Numbered from the stretch's first letter, positions 1 through 9,050 are shown. The stretch: DNA of 64,000 nt from Bacteroidia bacterium (GCA_030425425.1 JAUIAO010000026.1:1-64000), one strand, 5' to 3'. Numbers and translations: made by a program. Notes: generated from the letters alone by a model not told the origin.

Positions 1-888
1 TTTTTCTAAACCCATCTTCAAATCAGCATCTAGTTTTTTCCTTCCTAATTTTTCAGGGCCCATTCTCCTTACCTTGTTGAGTTCTTTTTGGAGCTTAAGA
101 ACCTGCTTTTTTGTTTCATTTAATACATAGTAGGTATTGGGACGATATTCATCCATTACAGGAATGATTTCAGGCCTGACCACCAAACTAGGTGTATCCA
201 ACTCTAAGTCTTTTTTGATGAATTCTATGGTGTTTTGAAAATCTTTATAAGTACTCACATCAAAACTTACTCCTTGTGGTATGTTCAAACGCGCTTTTTC
301 TCCGGTTAGCCCAATTGTTTTTAAAGAAAACTCAACCTCAGCATTCCCAATTTGCACATTGGCAGCAAGGTCAGATAACTTACCAATACCCTGGAGATCT
401 GCTGTGTACTCACTATCCAGAATTCTTAATTCAGACCTGATTCCAACAGCATATCTGATGGTAGGGAGGTATTCGCACTTATAATCACCGTACTGTATAT
501 AATCAATGACAAAGTATTTTGTCTTTTTATCAGCACTGACATCCGCAATTCCAAATGCCTGCATTACGCCCTTCATCGAGCCATCAAAAGCATAATATTT
601 ATATTCAAATCCTGATTTCAAATCCTGAACCGAATCTGGAATTTGAAAACCACAATCGATTTTCATAGTAGAATTCCGAGCATCGAACTCAATGAATAAG
701 CTATCATTTCTTTCTTCTCCTCTTCGCTTAATAACCGAGTTGACTAAGTGATATTCTAAAACAGCTTTATTGTAATACTCCTCCTCTGATTCTACAGATG
801 AATTAGATAACACAGATGTATTTTGATCAAAAGTTCTACAGGATATCAGAACAAGGACCAACAAAGTATATTTCACTGATTTAAGCAT
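1..888 (-). CDS. Predicted lipoprotein, C-terminus cut off by window edge
   Basis: Reading back from the ATG at 888 gives an uninterrupted frame of 296 codons that runs off the window start. The N-terminus (MLKSVKYTLLVLVLISCRTF) is a lipoprotein signal with the lipobox LISC, so the mature protein should be lipid-anchored at Cys17. The rest is rich in beta-type sequence and ends, as far as visible, in a basic segment (residues about 262-296, KKQVLKLQKELNKVRRMG). I recognise no domain. It starts 9 bp after the stop of the DUF5675 gene, so it is probably the third gene of that minus-strand unit. No function is assigned. Confidence 0.8.
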   Translation of the reverse strand, partial: MLKSVKYTLLVLVLISCRTFDQNTSVLSNSSVESEEEYYNKAVLEYHLVNSVIKRRGEERNDSLFIEFDARNSTMKIDCGFQIPDSVQDLKSGFEYKYYAFDGSMKGVMQAFGIADVSADKKTKYFVIDYIQYGDYKCEYLPTIRYAVGIRSELRILDSEYTADLQGIGKLSDLAANVQIGNAEVEFSLKTIGLTGEKARLNIPQGVSFDVSTYKDFQNTIEFIKKDLELDTPSLVVRPEIIPVMDEYRPNTYYVLNETKKQVLKLQKELNKVRRMGPEKLGRKKLDADLKMGLEK

Positions 889-897
889 AGCTATATT

Positions 898-1557
898 TTA
901 TAGGTTTTCAATCCATTTACTACTTACCCAGCCTTGGGAGACTACTCTGCTCCAGCCATTGCGCTCTTCTACGACATCTACTTCCGCACCTTCAAACAGC
1001 ACGCCCATTCGCTGGCCATTGGGTGATTTTCTAAAGTTGAGTTGCTCGGCACTTACTGAGGCTTCTTCTAGTTCGATATCGTCCTCATCGGAAGAGGTTT
1101 CCTGAGGGATATTGTCCAGATACTGGATCCAGACCTCCTCACCGATTGTCAGAGCATTGGCTACTATCTGATAGACTCTTTTATAGGCCTGAGTACTGCT
1201 AGTGATTGACCCTGCTTGCCCGATATTGGTATTCGCCCCATCTCCGATCAGCAGGCATCCATCGGTATCTCCTTCGAAATTCCCAATGTGAATCAAGATC
1301 CATTTGAAACCCGGCACATTCTGTACATGAAGCATCCCCTGATGGAAATCGGGAAATTTTTCCAGGTACTTGGCATGTTTGCCTCCCTCCGCTCTGAGTT
1401 TTACTTCGTAGCGTCCGGCTGGTATGCGGGTCTCTCCCGTCACTTTTTCTTCTCTGAATTCATCTTCCAGCGTGTAGGCTGCAAACTTCCCATTGATCAG
1501 CAGCAAACCCAGTGTGGTATTTTGTCCTGAGCTGTATCGTATGACTGTCAGTTCCAT
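898..1557 (-). CDS. DUF5675 family protein with C-terminal SH3-like domain
   Basis: The 219-residue protein has no signal peptide. Residues 1 to about 140 match the DUF5675 pattern as I know it: an opening MELTVIRYSS strand, a TLED segment, TRIPAGRYEVKLR, HIGN, and DTDGCLLIGDG. Residues about 168-219 (LNFRKSPNGQRMGVLFEGAE, ending WVSSKWIENL) look like a bacterial SH3 domain, usually a cell-wall-binding module. DUF5675 has no firmly known activity; it occurs in phage and secretion-related loci. The gene starts 5 bp after the holin-like gene ends, so the two are co-transcribed. A cell-wall or lysis role is inferred from the SH3 domain and neighbour only. Confidence 0.75.
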   Translation of the reverse strand: MELTVIRYSSGQNTTLGLLLINGKFAAYTLEDEFREEKVTGETRIPAGRYEVKLRAEGGKHAKYLEKFPDFHQGMLHVQNVPGFKWILIHIGNFEGDTDGCLLIGDGANTNIGQAGSITSSTQAYKRVYQIVANALTIGEEVWIQYLDNIPQETSSDEDDIELEEASVSAEQLNFRKSPNGQRMGVLFEGAEVDVVEERNGWSRVVSQGWVSSKWIENL

Positions 1558-1562
1558 AGCGG

Positions 1563-2210
1563 CTATCCTTTTGCATTGTTGAATTGGTTGGCACTGCGCA
1601 TTCGGTCGTCCATGTTTTGACGGGCGATGGTCGCGTTCTTATCGGCACTTCCTTTGCTGGATCCGAAGAAGTAAGACAGCACCATGCTAAAACCTGCCAC
1701 CAGCGCACCAAACAATTGATTGATCGCCGCTTCACTGCCTTTTGGTAAAGGGCTTTTAACCATCATAAAAACCAAAATGAAAAAGCCTGCTACTACTACC
1801 AACGCCAATCCGATTTGTAGCCAGTCGCGCCTTCCTGTCAGCCTTACGATTTCCAGTTCCCTATCACGGGCATCTTGCACATCTCCAATATAGGCCCGTG
1901 CTTCCTCCAACTCTATTTGTGCATTCTGTAGCTGTAGTTTTTGTAGCTCCACCTTATTATCCAGCTCATATCTCCTGAGCTCTTCCAGTTTTTCGGGATG
2001 ATTGATAATGGCTTTGGCAATTTTATCCGGATCTGCAGAGTCGATCCCCACTACATCTTTGATGATGTTGACAACAGGTGCGGCTGCCCCTCCCGTCACC
2101 ACGTTTGCCAGGAGTGGTAATCCTTTGGAAATGAGTGTTTTCTGAAGGAAGCTCTCCTTCCCAAGGTTCTTTTTAAGGAACTTTCCAAGTCCTTTTTTCT
2201 TATCAGACAT
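1563..2210 (-). CDS. Holin-like 3TM family membrane protein
   Basis: 215 residues. The N-terminus is basic (MSDKKKGLGKFLKKNLGKES), followed by a helical, charged region (about 70-120, EKLEELRRYELDNKVELQKL) and two hydrophobic segments near residues 130-150 (LQIGLALVVVAGFFILVFMM) and 165-182 (LFGALVAGFSMVLSYFFGSS). The tail after the second segment is polar. This layout, and especially the FGSSKGSADKN end, resembles the phage/gene-transfer-agent 3TM holin family, whose members permeabilise the inner membrane. It heads a three-gene unit with the DUF5675-SH3 gene. No capsid or tail genes are in view, so it may be a domesticated remnant or part of an unseen element. Confidence 0.65.
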   Translation of the reverse strand: MSDKKKGLGKFLKKNLGKESFLQKTLISKGLPLLANVVTGGAAAPVVNIIKDVVGIDSADPDKIAKAIINHPEKLEELRRYELDNKVELQKLQLQNAQIELEEARAYIGDVQDARDRELEIVRLTGRRDWLQIGLALVVVAGFFILVFMMVKSPLPKGSEAAINQLFGALVAGFSMVLSYFFGSSKGSADKNATIARQNMDDRMRSANQFNNAKG

Positions 2211-2486
2211 GAGTATTCAGGTTAGGTTCTTAATGTATTTGGTCATCAGTTGGGTAACTGGTTTTCCATAGCTTTTACCAAATTAGAAACACCACATCAC
2301 AATTCCTATACCCACTTTTAGGTATTTTTTGTAATTACCGCATGCGTTTTGCACAATAAGTATTCTGAATTGTATTATAAGAAGAATTGTAAAAAATAAT
2401 TTTTAAACAAATCTCAAAAAATCAGGACGAGATGAAAATAATCTAGTGGATTTACAGGTGTTCATGCTCTTTTCAGAGCTCTGTAT

Positions 2487-2703
2487 AGGATAATCGTAAG
2501 GCGATTAGCGAAATACGAAAGCAAATCAGTCCCCCTCAAAGGATTCTTCCCTGCGGTCTGAATGACGACTCGAAAAGGACGATCAACGCAAGGCGAACGG
2601 CGATCAGCAAATCAATCCCCCTCAACAGATTCTTCCCTTCGGTCAGAATGACTACTTGAAAAGAACGATCAGCGCAAGGCGGTCAGCGTACGGCGGTCAG
2701 CGA
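2487..2703. repeat. Tandem degenerate intergenic repeat, unit about 86-93 bp
   Basis: Two adjacent copies are clear, at 2521-2606 and 2607-2699, with a poorer partial copy upstream from about 2487. Each contains a core (2541-2566 and 2627-2652) that on the minus strand begins GTCATTC and ends GAATC, followed by a spacer made of GATCA, GCAAGGCG and GGCGATCAGC blocks. The core resembles a widespread bacterial intergenic repeat of the GTCATTCTGA...GAAGAATC type. It occupies the end of a 494-bp gene-free stretch (2211-2704) directly after the TolC-like gene. In the rest of that stretch (2211-2486) I see only AT-rich sequence. Confidence 0.7.
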
Positions 2704-2704
2704 A

Positions 2705-4171
2705 CTAATCCTTTTCCTGATACAGCAATTCGTCATTGAGGAAGTCATAAAGTGTCAGCCTCCTCAGGTTGAAGTAGGCAGCCCAGAATGACTGTAGCGC
2801 ACTGGTATAGCTCCTTACCGCTGCATCCTTTTCGTTCAGGGCGATGTTCAGATCAGTAATATTGATCTTACCAATCAAATACCGGTTCTGAGTCACATTA
2901 TAACGTTCTTGAGCTACTTCATTAGACTTTTTGGTAATTTCCACTTGCAGACGCAATACATCCAGCTGATTGACCAGCGTGATGATCTCCTGCTCAAAGT
3001 TTTGAATATCCTGCTCCAACGTATAAGTAGTCAACTCCTGATTGGCCAGGGCTGTCTGCACACGTGACTTGGTACGTCCCCAATCAAGGATAGGCACACT
3101 GAGTGTCAGGTTCAGTCGCTGCTGATTATTAGGGTCTACATAGGTATCAGGTATTGTTCCCGCTGCATTGTTCAGACCAAAAGTAGCAATCAGATTGGTT
3201 TGCACCCTGTTGGCTCTGGCACGAGCCACTTCCCTATCGGCTTCAGCTCTTCTTCTTTCAAACTCGATATAGTCTGCACGGTTTTGTTTGGCATAAGCCA
3301 GCGCCTTATCCAATGGAACATCAAACTCCGGCAATTCTTCCGGCAAGGCCAGCTGCAAAGTATTTGAACTACTCTCCTGCAAGCCAATGAACCTTCTCAG
3401 CGCAAGCCGGCTCGTTTGCAGATCCAGACTGGCCTGAGCAGCATCTTGCTTACTTCTGAGCAACTGTAGTTCTACCTGTAGCAGTTGTTCTTTTGGGGTG
3501 GTGCCTATGTTGTATCTGCCTTTTTCAATGTTGTATATGGTATCATTGTTTGCCAGGTTAAACTCAGCAATCTGTAAATTGATTTGTGCATTGAGATAAT
3601 CGAAATATCGACGTGTAGCCTCTGCCGAAATGGCCTCCATCTCCTCTACATAACTCCTTTTTGACTCTTCATAGCGAAGTGGCTCGGTTCTTTTGTCCCA
3701 TTTCAAGTCATTGAACCCAAAAATAGGCTGCACCAATCTCACATTAAATAATGTAGAATTATAAATTGGATTGGTGATCGACGCATCTGCATTCAGGTCA
3801 TTGAATTGATTCATGCTACTATTCACACTCAATTCTCCTCCTGTGATGGCAATAGGCTGTACCAAACCAAGATTAAGATTACTGGAGAGCTGCTCCCGAC
3901 TTCTGTAAGCAAACGATCCATCATCCTGAGAAACCTGAAAATAATCCCTGTTATATCCCGGCAGATTTCCGCTCAGGTTGAGTGACGGGTTGTAGTTTGA
4001 CTTATAGCTTCGGTATTGCCAATAGAAGTTTTTCCTTCTGGTCTCGGCAGATTTTGCGGAGGGGCTTTGTTCTTTAGCCAGCTCTATGACATCTGTCAAT
4101 GTAAGCTCCATCTGAGCTGATGCAGAGAAAGAAATGGCTAGTATGATGATTAATGAGAGGTATTTATTCAT
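2705..4171 (-). CDS. TolC-family outer membrane efflux protein
   Basis: 488 residues with a signal peptide (MNKYLSLIIILAISFSASAQ). After cleavage the sequence has the helix-rich duplicated layout of outer membrane efflux proteins: LTDVIELAKEQSPSAK near the start, a QPI segment about a third of the way in, and a second repeat with RLNLTLSVPILDWGRTKSRV near residue 355, which is the typical internal motif. It forms the outer membrane channel of a tripartite exporter. It overlaps the upstream permease gene by 8 bp and is the last gene of the adaptor-permease-channel operon. Confidence 0.93.
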   Translation of the reverse strand: MNKYLSLIIILAISFSASAQMELTLTDVIELAKEQSPSAKSAETRRKNFYWQYRSYKSNYNPSLNLSGNLPGYNRDYFQVSQDDGSFAYRSREQLSSNLNLGLVQPIAITGGELSVNSSMNQFNDLNADASITNPIYNSTLFNVRLVQPIFGFNDLKWDKRTEPLRYEESKRSYVEEMEAISAEATRRYFDYLNAQINLQIAEFNLANNDTIYNIEKGRYNIGTTPKEQLLQVELQLLRSKQDAAQASLDLQTSRLALRRFIGLQESSSNTLQLALPEELPEFDVPLDKALAYAKQNRADYIEFERRRAEADREVARARANRVQTNLIATFGLNNAAGTIPDTYVDPNNQQRLNLTLSVPILDWGRTKSRVQTALANQELTTYTLEQDIQNFEQEIITLVNQLDVLRLQVEITKKSNEVAQERYNVTQNRYLIGKINITDLNIALNEKDAAVRSYTSALQSFWAAYFNLRRLTLYDFLNDELLYQEKD

Positions 4172-5534
4172 ATCTCAATGATTCTATAGGGTCCTGAGAA
4201 GCAGCTTTACGAGCCGGGGCAATTCCGAATATCAACCCAACTGTAGCCGCCACACCAAATGATAAAATGATAGAAGTAAATGTGATGACTGTAGGAATAT
4301 CCGCAAAAGCACTCACCAGAATGGCAATGGCCACCCCTAGAAACACTCCAATCAATCCACCTGTGATACTGATCATCATCGCTTCAAAGAGAAACTGATT
4401 GATGATGTCTTGTTTCTTTGCACCTAGGGAAAGACGCAAACCGATTTCCTTGATTCGCTCCAGTACGGAAGCAAGCATGATATTCATGATCCCGATACCG
4501 CCTACCAGTAATGATATGCCGGCAATGGCCCCTAATACATAATTAAAGATGTCGTTGGTCCGTTGCTGCTGCTTCAATAGCAATTCGGGAATTTCGATTT
4601 CAAAATCTATGACATTATAGTGTTTTCGCTCCAGCATTCTGGAAATCACGTCCGCAGTTGGAGTCATTCGCTCTGTTTCCTTCACCTGAATGACGAGTCT
4701 GTCCAGCTGATGGTAATTGGTGGATCCGGTATTTTCGCTTTGATCTCCGGAATTATCAGAAAAGCGCCCTCTACCTCTACTTCTTGTATTTGCCTGTCGA
4801 AGCATTTCTTCAGTTACCAGAGCGCGGTTTTTGTAGCGCACCAGCATCGTTTGCAATGGCACATATACGTCCATATTGTAATCTCTGATACCAAGATTGG
4901 AAATACTTTTATTACTGATGAGCCGCTCTTCCAGCATACCAATGACTTTCAGCCAGTTGTTACCACATTTAATGTATTTTCCTATGGGGTCTTCAGTAGG
5001 AAAGAACTTCGCCTTGATTGACTTACCGATGATACATACAGGCTCACCATGAACCAGATGGAAATCATTGAACATTTCTCCGCGTTCCAATTGAAAGTTG
5101 AAGATTTTGAAGTAATTCGGGTTTACACCTACCAGTTTAGCCGTACGTCTGATTCCATTATTGATCAGGTAAGTATCCAGAGTAATTTCCGGACTCACCA
5201 TACTGATTCCTGGAATCACTTTTTTAATTCCTTCAGCATCTTTGATGGTCAATCCTGGCGTCCACTTTTGCTTATTGCTCTCGTCTTCTGATTCTTCCTC
5301 CTCCAGATTCTCTTCACTCTGAGCTACAATAGGTTTGATCACAATGTTGTTCACTCCCACCAGCTTGATTTGCTCGAGGATTTCCTGCTGAGCTCCATTA
5401 CCTATGGCCAGCATGGCTATTACAGCAGCCACACCAAAAATAATCCCCAAGCCAGTCAGAATGGAGCGCATACGATTGGCCAACACTGCCTCCACGGCAA
5501 TGTATAGGTTCATCAATACCTTGTTAGGGATCAT
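4164..5534 (-). CDS. MacB/FtsX-type ABC transporter permease
   Basis: 456 residues: one membrane segment near residue 30, a large periplasmic MacB_PCD-like domain (about 50-330), then three membrane segments in the C-terminal FtsX domain (about 335-440) with GGIGIMNIMLASVLERIKEI and the ending PARKAASQDPIESLRYE, both diagnostic. MacB-type permeases use ATP hydrolysis as a mechanical lever to drive substrates from the periplasm through a TolC-like duct. Unlike MacB, there is no fused ATPase domain, and none lies beside it. An insertion rich in Glu (EENLEEEESEDESNK) sits near residues 75-90. It overlaps the adaptor gene by 4 bp and the channel gene by 8 bp. Confidence 0.93.
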   Translation of the reverse strand: MIPNKVLMNLYIAVEAVLANRMRSILTGLGIIFGVAAVIAMLAIGNGAQQEILEQIKLVGVNNIVIKPIVAQSEENLEEEESEDESNKQKWTPGLTIKDAEGIKKVIPGISMVSPEITLDTYLINNGIRRTAKLVGVNPNYFKIFNFQLERGEMFNDFHLVHGEPVCIIGKSIKAKFFPTEDPIGKYIKCGNNWLKVIGMLEERLISNKSISNLGIRDYNMDVYVPLQTMLVRYKNRALVTEEMLRQANTRSRGRGRFSDNSGDQSENTGSTNYHQLDRLVIQVKETERMTPTADVISRMLERKHYNVIDFEIEIPELLLKQQQRTNDIFNYVLGAIAGISLLVGGIGIMNIMLASVLERIKEIGLRLSLGAKKQDIINQFLFEAMMISITGGLIGVFLGVAIAILVSAFADIPTVITFTSIILSFGVAATVGLIFGIAPARKAASQDPIESLRYE

Positions 5535-6892
5535 GAGTTAGGTCTTTTTCCTGGAAACTTTCTATCTCCCATTGGTGGGGATTTGGGTTTTTCCTCTGTC
5601 TTCTCCGGCTCAGGGTTTCGTTTGCCATTCATTTCTACCAGCAAACTGATTTCGTTGATATCATCCAGCTCACCATTTGGATTAGACAGATACACATCAT
5701 CGTTGGCATTCAAGCCGAGTAAAATCTCTGCTCTTTCTGCGTTAGTTGCGCCAACCTGCACTTCTTGAGCTTCGAAGTTCATAGCCTGTTGCTTGAATAC
5801 GTAAGTGATACTATCCTGAAAACTATGAAGACATTCCAAAGGGATAGAAATGGTCTTTTCAATGACCTCTGTGTAAATTTTGTTGCTTGTTGTCATGGCA
5901 GGTCTCAAATCACCATCCACTTCATCGAGCTCTACGGTGACCTGAAATACCTTTGCATCAGAATTAGGTCGTTGCTCTCCTACGTTGGCTACTCTGGTTA
6001 CTTCACCTTTCAGTTTTTTGTCCGGAAAAGCATCCAAACCAATGTCTACCTGCTGACCAACAGAAACCTTTCTGATATCTACTTCATTGATGTAAGTAAT
6101 GGAATTCATTGATGATAAATCCGGCAAAGTAGCTACCACAGGATCCCACGCACTGATCTGACTTCCCTCTTTCATTGGTCTGCCATCCCATCCTTTTCTG
6201 TATATCAACATACCGGCTTCTGGTGCCGTAATCGTAAATTGACTCAGCAAATTCTGCATGCCTTCATATTCTCTTTGTCTTTGTCTGAGATCGATTGATC
6301 TTTCCTGCATCCGTGCGGCCAGCTGCTTCTGTTTGATCTGATAAGACTCTTTGGCTTGTTTCAATGACCTTATGGCTTTGTCGAGAGCAATCTGAGCCTG
6401 TTTGATTGTTGCGGGAGGCTCATATTGTGATTGCTCCAGCACCAGTTTCTTTTCCTCTACTGTATATTCAAGGTTAGTAAGTTTATCACGTTCATCACGA
6501 AGCTGAAGCGTAGTATCCATCTGGGTTTGAAGATATTCAGATTGCTCTTCCTCTATCTGCAGTTCAGTATCTTTCATGCGGGTATTAAGCTCCGAAGGAT
6601 CCAATCGTGCGATGTACTGTCCTTTTTCCACATAAGTACCTTCATCTATAATATCCTGGATATTTACCTGATAGATTCTGTAGTTACGCAAGCCACTTGG
6701 CCCAACAATTTTCGTAGAGTTCTTTGCTGACAATTCGCCCGAGGTATTGATTTCCACTACAAATTTTCCTTCCTCCACCGGAACGACAATTTCAGAATTG
6801 GCTACACCTCCTGTACCCCTAAAAACAATGAACAATATCAGGATAACAACAATTGCTCCTCCCGCCCAAAGCACTCTCTTATTCTTTAACAT
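5531..6892 (-). CDS. HlyD/MacA-type periplasmic adaptor protein
   Basis: 453 residues with an N-terminal membrane anchor (about 8-25, VLWAGGAIVVILILFIVFRG). Residues 35-110 hold the first half of the lipoyl/barrel-sandwich domain (VEEGKFVVEINTSGELSAKN), followed by a long coiled coil (about 108-215), the second lipoyl half (ITAPEAGMLIYRKGW), and beta-barrel segments (VSVGQQVDIGLDAFPDKKLK). The C-terminal 35 residues are Pro/Lys/Glu-rich. The adaptor links the MacB-like permease to the TolC-like channel. It is the first gene of the operon; the 230-bp upstream gap (6893-7122) holds no clear TAnnTTTG box on this strand. Confidence 0.93.
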   Translation of the reverse strand: MLKNKRVLWAGGAIVVILILFIVFRGTGGVANSEIVVPVEEGKFVVEINTSGELSAKNSTKIVGPSGLRNYRIYQVNIQDIIDEGTYVEKGQYIARLDPSELNTRMKDTELQIEEEQSEYLQTQMDTTLQLRDERDKLTNLEYTVEEKKLVLEQSQYEPPATIKQAQIALDKAIRSLKQAKESYQIKQKQLAARMQERSIDLRQRQREYEGMQNLLSQFTITAPEAGMLIYRKGWDGRPMKEGSQISAWDPVVATLPDLSSMNSITYINEVDIRKVSVGQQVDIGLDAFPDKKLKGEVTRVANVGEQRPNSDAKVFQVTVELDEVDGDLRPAMTTSNKIYTEVIEKTISIPLECLHSFQDSITYVFKQQAMNFEAQEVQVGATNAERAEILLGLNANDDVYLSNPNGELDDINEISLLVEMNGKRNPEPEKTEEKPKSPPMGDRKFPGKRPNS

Positions 6893-7017
6893 AATAGCTT
6901 AGATTTCGATTGGTAAAACTAGATGGTACAAGTGTCAATTTTACACCACACACAGAGTGAAACGACCATCGATATAATTTGTTATTCAATCCTACTTTAA
7001 GCGGCTATTTATTGGAT

Positions 7018-7055
7018 GGACGGTATCCCGGATTTTGCCGGAATTCCGTACCATT
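7018..7055 (-). terminator. Imperfect GC-rich hairpin after the epimerase gene
   Basis: The segment contains a GGACGGTATCCCGG arm and a CCGGAATTCCGTACC arm that pair imperfectly around a short TTTTG loop. A second small palindrome, CTGGATTTCCAG, lies at about 7068-7079. Both follow the stop of the aldose epimerase gene on the minus strand and precede the adaptor gene. There is no good U-tract, so termination is only a possibility; a regulatory structure upstream of the export operon is the alternative. Confidence 0.3.
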
Positions 7056-7122
7056 TCATCCTTCATCCTGGAAATCCAGATGACTTAAATATTGTAGGAT
7101 TGAACGTATACTTATTGCTTGT

Positions 7123-8043
7123 TTATGACAGAATGGATAATGTAGCCTGACAGTTAAACTCAGTCCCGGGTTCTAATATTCTTATCCCATCTCCATTATT
7201 AAAAGAATTGATATTAGCTGTCATAGGCTCTATGGCCACAGTCTCTCCACCTTCAGGAGTAAAAATCTGCATGTAATCCATTTCATCGGATGCATCAAAC
7301 TTCAGCGTGAGTCCTTGGCGGGTTTCTAATGAGTAACTGTAAGGTGTGTTTTTCAATTGATATGCATTATCCAAAGACATTTCGCAGAGCGGAAATTTAA
7401 TTTCCGGCAACTGTTCCCTTTTACCTGTAGGCAGCGAGCGATCACTTAGCTCTATCTCTTCTACCTGGCCGGCATGAAAAGTATATCCGGCGATCCCTTT
7501 TCCATTGATCTGGAAATATGGATGCCACCCCAACCCAAACGGCATATTCCTTTTTCCTTTATTTACTACTTTGAAGGAGGTAATTAACTGATCATATTCA
7601 TAGTGATAAGTCACTTCCAGATCATACGCAAATGGGTAATAGTCCAAAGACCCGTCGTATCGATGAATCAAAACAATGGTAGCTGACTCACTACTTGCTT
7701 CTGCAGACACCACCTCGAAAGGATGATCATAAACCATCCCATGAAGTTGGTTGTGCTTATCTTCTTCATTGATCGGCCACTGGTAGGTATTCCCTTCAAA
7801 TGAGTATTGACCATCTTCCAGCCGATTGGGGTAAGGAAACAGTATAGATTGCTTAAACCATGCATTGGTTTTTAAATCCTCATCAGAAACGGGCCATAAT
7901 ATATCATTCCAGGTATCTTTAGCATACAATTTAACCTGTGTTAATTTAGCTCCATACCATGGTGCAACCGTCAGTATAATTTTATCATCTTTAACAATGT
8001 GCAGGCGTTCTTTAGAATCGTGAAATGTTTTGGTTATTCTCAT
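7123..8043 (-). CDS. Aldose 1-epimerase family protein
   Basis: 306 residues, cytoplasmic (no signal). It follows the galactose mutarotase-like fold: SILFPYPNRLEDGQY near residue 67, HNQLHGMVYDHPFEV near 96 (first conserved His), FGLGWHPYFQI near 170 (second conserved His), and VAIEPMTANINSFNNG near 269, whose Glu is the usual catalytic base. The family interconverts alpha and beta anomers of hexoses or sugar phosphates. Length is normal for the family. It is transcribed alone between the export operon and a divergent lipoprotein gene, so the substrate cannot be named. Confidence 0.88.
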   Translation of the reverse strand: MRITKTFHDSKERLHIVKDDKIILTVAPWYGAKLTQVKLYAKDTWNDILWPVSDEDLKTNAWFKQSILFPYPNRLEDGQYSFEGNTYQWPINEEDKHNQLHGMVYDHPFEVVSAEASSESATIVLIHRYDGSLDYYPFAYDLEVTYHYEYDQLITSFKVVNKGKRNMPFGLGWHPYFQINGKGIAGYTFHAGQVEEIELSDRSLPTGKREQLPEIKFPLCEMSLDNAYQLKNTPYSYSLETRQGLTLKFDASDEMDYMQIFTPEGGETVAIEPMTANINSFNNGDGIRILEPGTEFNCQATLSILS

Positions 8044-8115
8044 GTGAAATTTTCAGTTGGGAATTGAAGTGCTAAAATAAATCTGGAAAATATTCTATAT
8101 CGGAATCCAAGACAT

Positions 8116-8123
8116 TATTTTTG
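8116..8123 (+). promoter_or_regulatory. Possible -7 promoter box (TATTTTTG)
   Basis: TATTTTTG fits the Bacteroidota TAnnTTTG -7 consensus and lies 35 bp before the ATG of the lipoprotein gene at 8159, a normal leader length. No convincing -33 TTG is seen at the right distance, so this is tentative. Confidence 0.4.
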
Positions 8124-8158
8124 AAACCGTTTAAGAATTCAATCAAAAGAAATCCATT

Positions 8159-8974
8159 ATGTTCAGAAAAGCGAATCTTGTTTTACTCATCGCGTTAAGT
8201 TTTGTATTCACCTATTGTAGCAATAGCAAAAAGGCTTCTTCGGAGGAACAAGCCGCTGAGAAAAAAGCAGAGCTAGAGCAATTTGTGGAAGAACAATTCG
8301 AATACCCGCTTCCTACCTCATTCGAAGTAACCAAAATGTTGCAGGATGCTAATGCCACCTACTCAGCAGACATCACCAATGATGCCGGAGCGGTGGAGAA
8401 ATATGTAACAGAATGGCAAAAAGCCATGAATCTGGGAGTGTATGGAGCTGACCTTAGCTTTGCGAGCACATTTGATAAAAAACAGGAATCGATGGAATTT
8501 CTGGATGCTTCCAGAAAACTAATTGAGGAGTTGAACATCACAACGGCGTTTAACCAATCTCTGGCTGACAGAATAGAGGACAACATCGAAAACAAAGATT
8601 CACTCATTCTGATCATTACTGAGTCTTTTCAGACAACATACAACTATCTAAACCAGAATGGTGACGAAAAAACATCTCTTCTCGTAGTGGCTGGTAGTGT
8701 AATCGAAGGATTACACATTACTTCAGAATTGATCAAAGCGAGTGATTACAATCCAGAATTAATGAAAGTACTTGCCGCTCAGAAAGATCAGGTAAACGAC
8801 CTTACTGACATGATGGGCAAATTTGAAAAAGATGAAAACGTAAATCGCGTATTGCCGTTTTTGAGATATGTAAAATTATTTTACGAGCAATTAGGTGATG
8901 CTGAAATCAGCAAAGGACAGTTTGAAGATGTAGCTTCCAGCATTACTGAGATGAGACAACAAATAGTAGGATAA
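8159..8974 (+). CDS. Predicted lipoprotein of unknown function, alpha-helical
   Basis: 271 residues. The start (MFRKANLVLLIALSFVFTYC) is a lipoprotein signal with the lipobox FTYC and modified Cys20. The mature part begins with a Ser/Glu/Lys-rich linker (SNSKKASSEEQAAEKKAELE) and is then almost entirely helical, with regular hydrophobic spacing. I recognise no motif. It is transcribed as a single gene: a -7-like box lies 35 bp upstream and a strong terminator starts 21 bp after the stop. It probably sits in a cell-envelope membrane facing the periplasm or surface; no function is assigned. Confidence 0.85.
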   Translation: MFRKANLVLLIALSFVFTYCSNSKKASSEEQAAEKKAELEQFVEEQFEYPLPTSFEVTKMLQDANATYSADITNDAGAVEKYVTEWQKAMNLGVYGADLSFASTFDKKQESMEFLDASRKLIEELNITTAFNQSLADRIEDNIENKDSLILIITESFQTTYNYLNQNGDEKTSLLVVAGSVIEGLHITSELIKASDYNPELMKVLAAQKDQVNDLTDMMGKFEKDENVNRVLPFLRYVKLFYEQLGDAEISKGQFEDVASSITEMRQQIVG

Positions 8975-8995
8975 ATTAGATAAAATATTGATTCG

Positions 8996-9050
8996 ACCGT
9001 CTCTGATACAGCGAATCCTGGCTGACAAATATCAGAGACGGTTTTTTTTT
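8996..9050 (+). terminator. Strong intrinsic terminator after the lipoprotein gene
   Basis: A perfect 13-bp stem (ACCGTCTCTGATA at 8996-9008 with its complement at 9030-9042) closes a 21-base loop and is followed by an unbroken T run to 9050. It ends the transcript of the lipoprotein gene and shows that the ABC gene starting at 9067 is separately transcribed. Confidence 0.9.

Noticed and set aside
1-2210. Complete prophage
   Set aside because: Only holin-like and DUF5675-SH3 genes are phage-related; no integrase, capsid, terminase or tail genes are in view.
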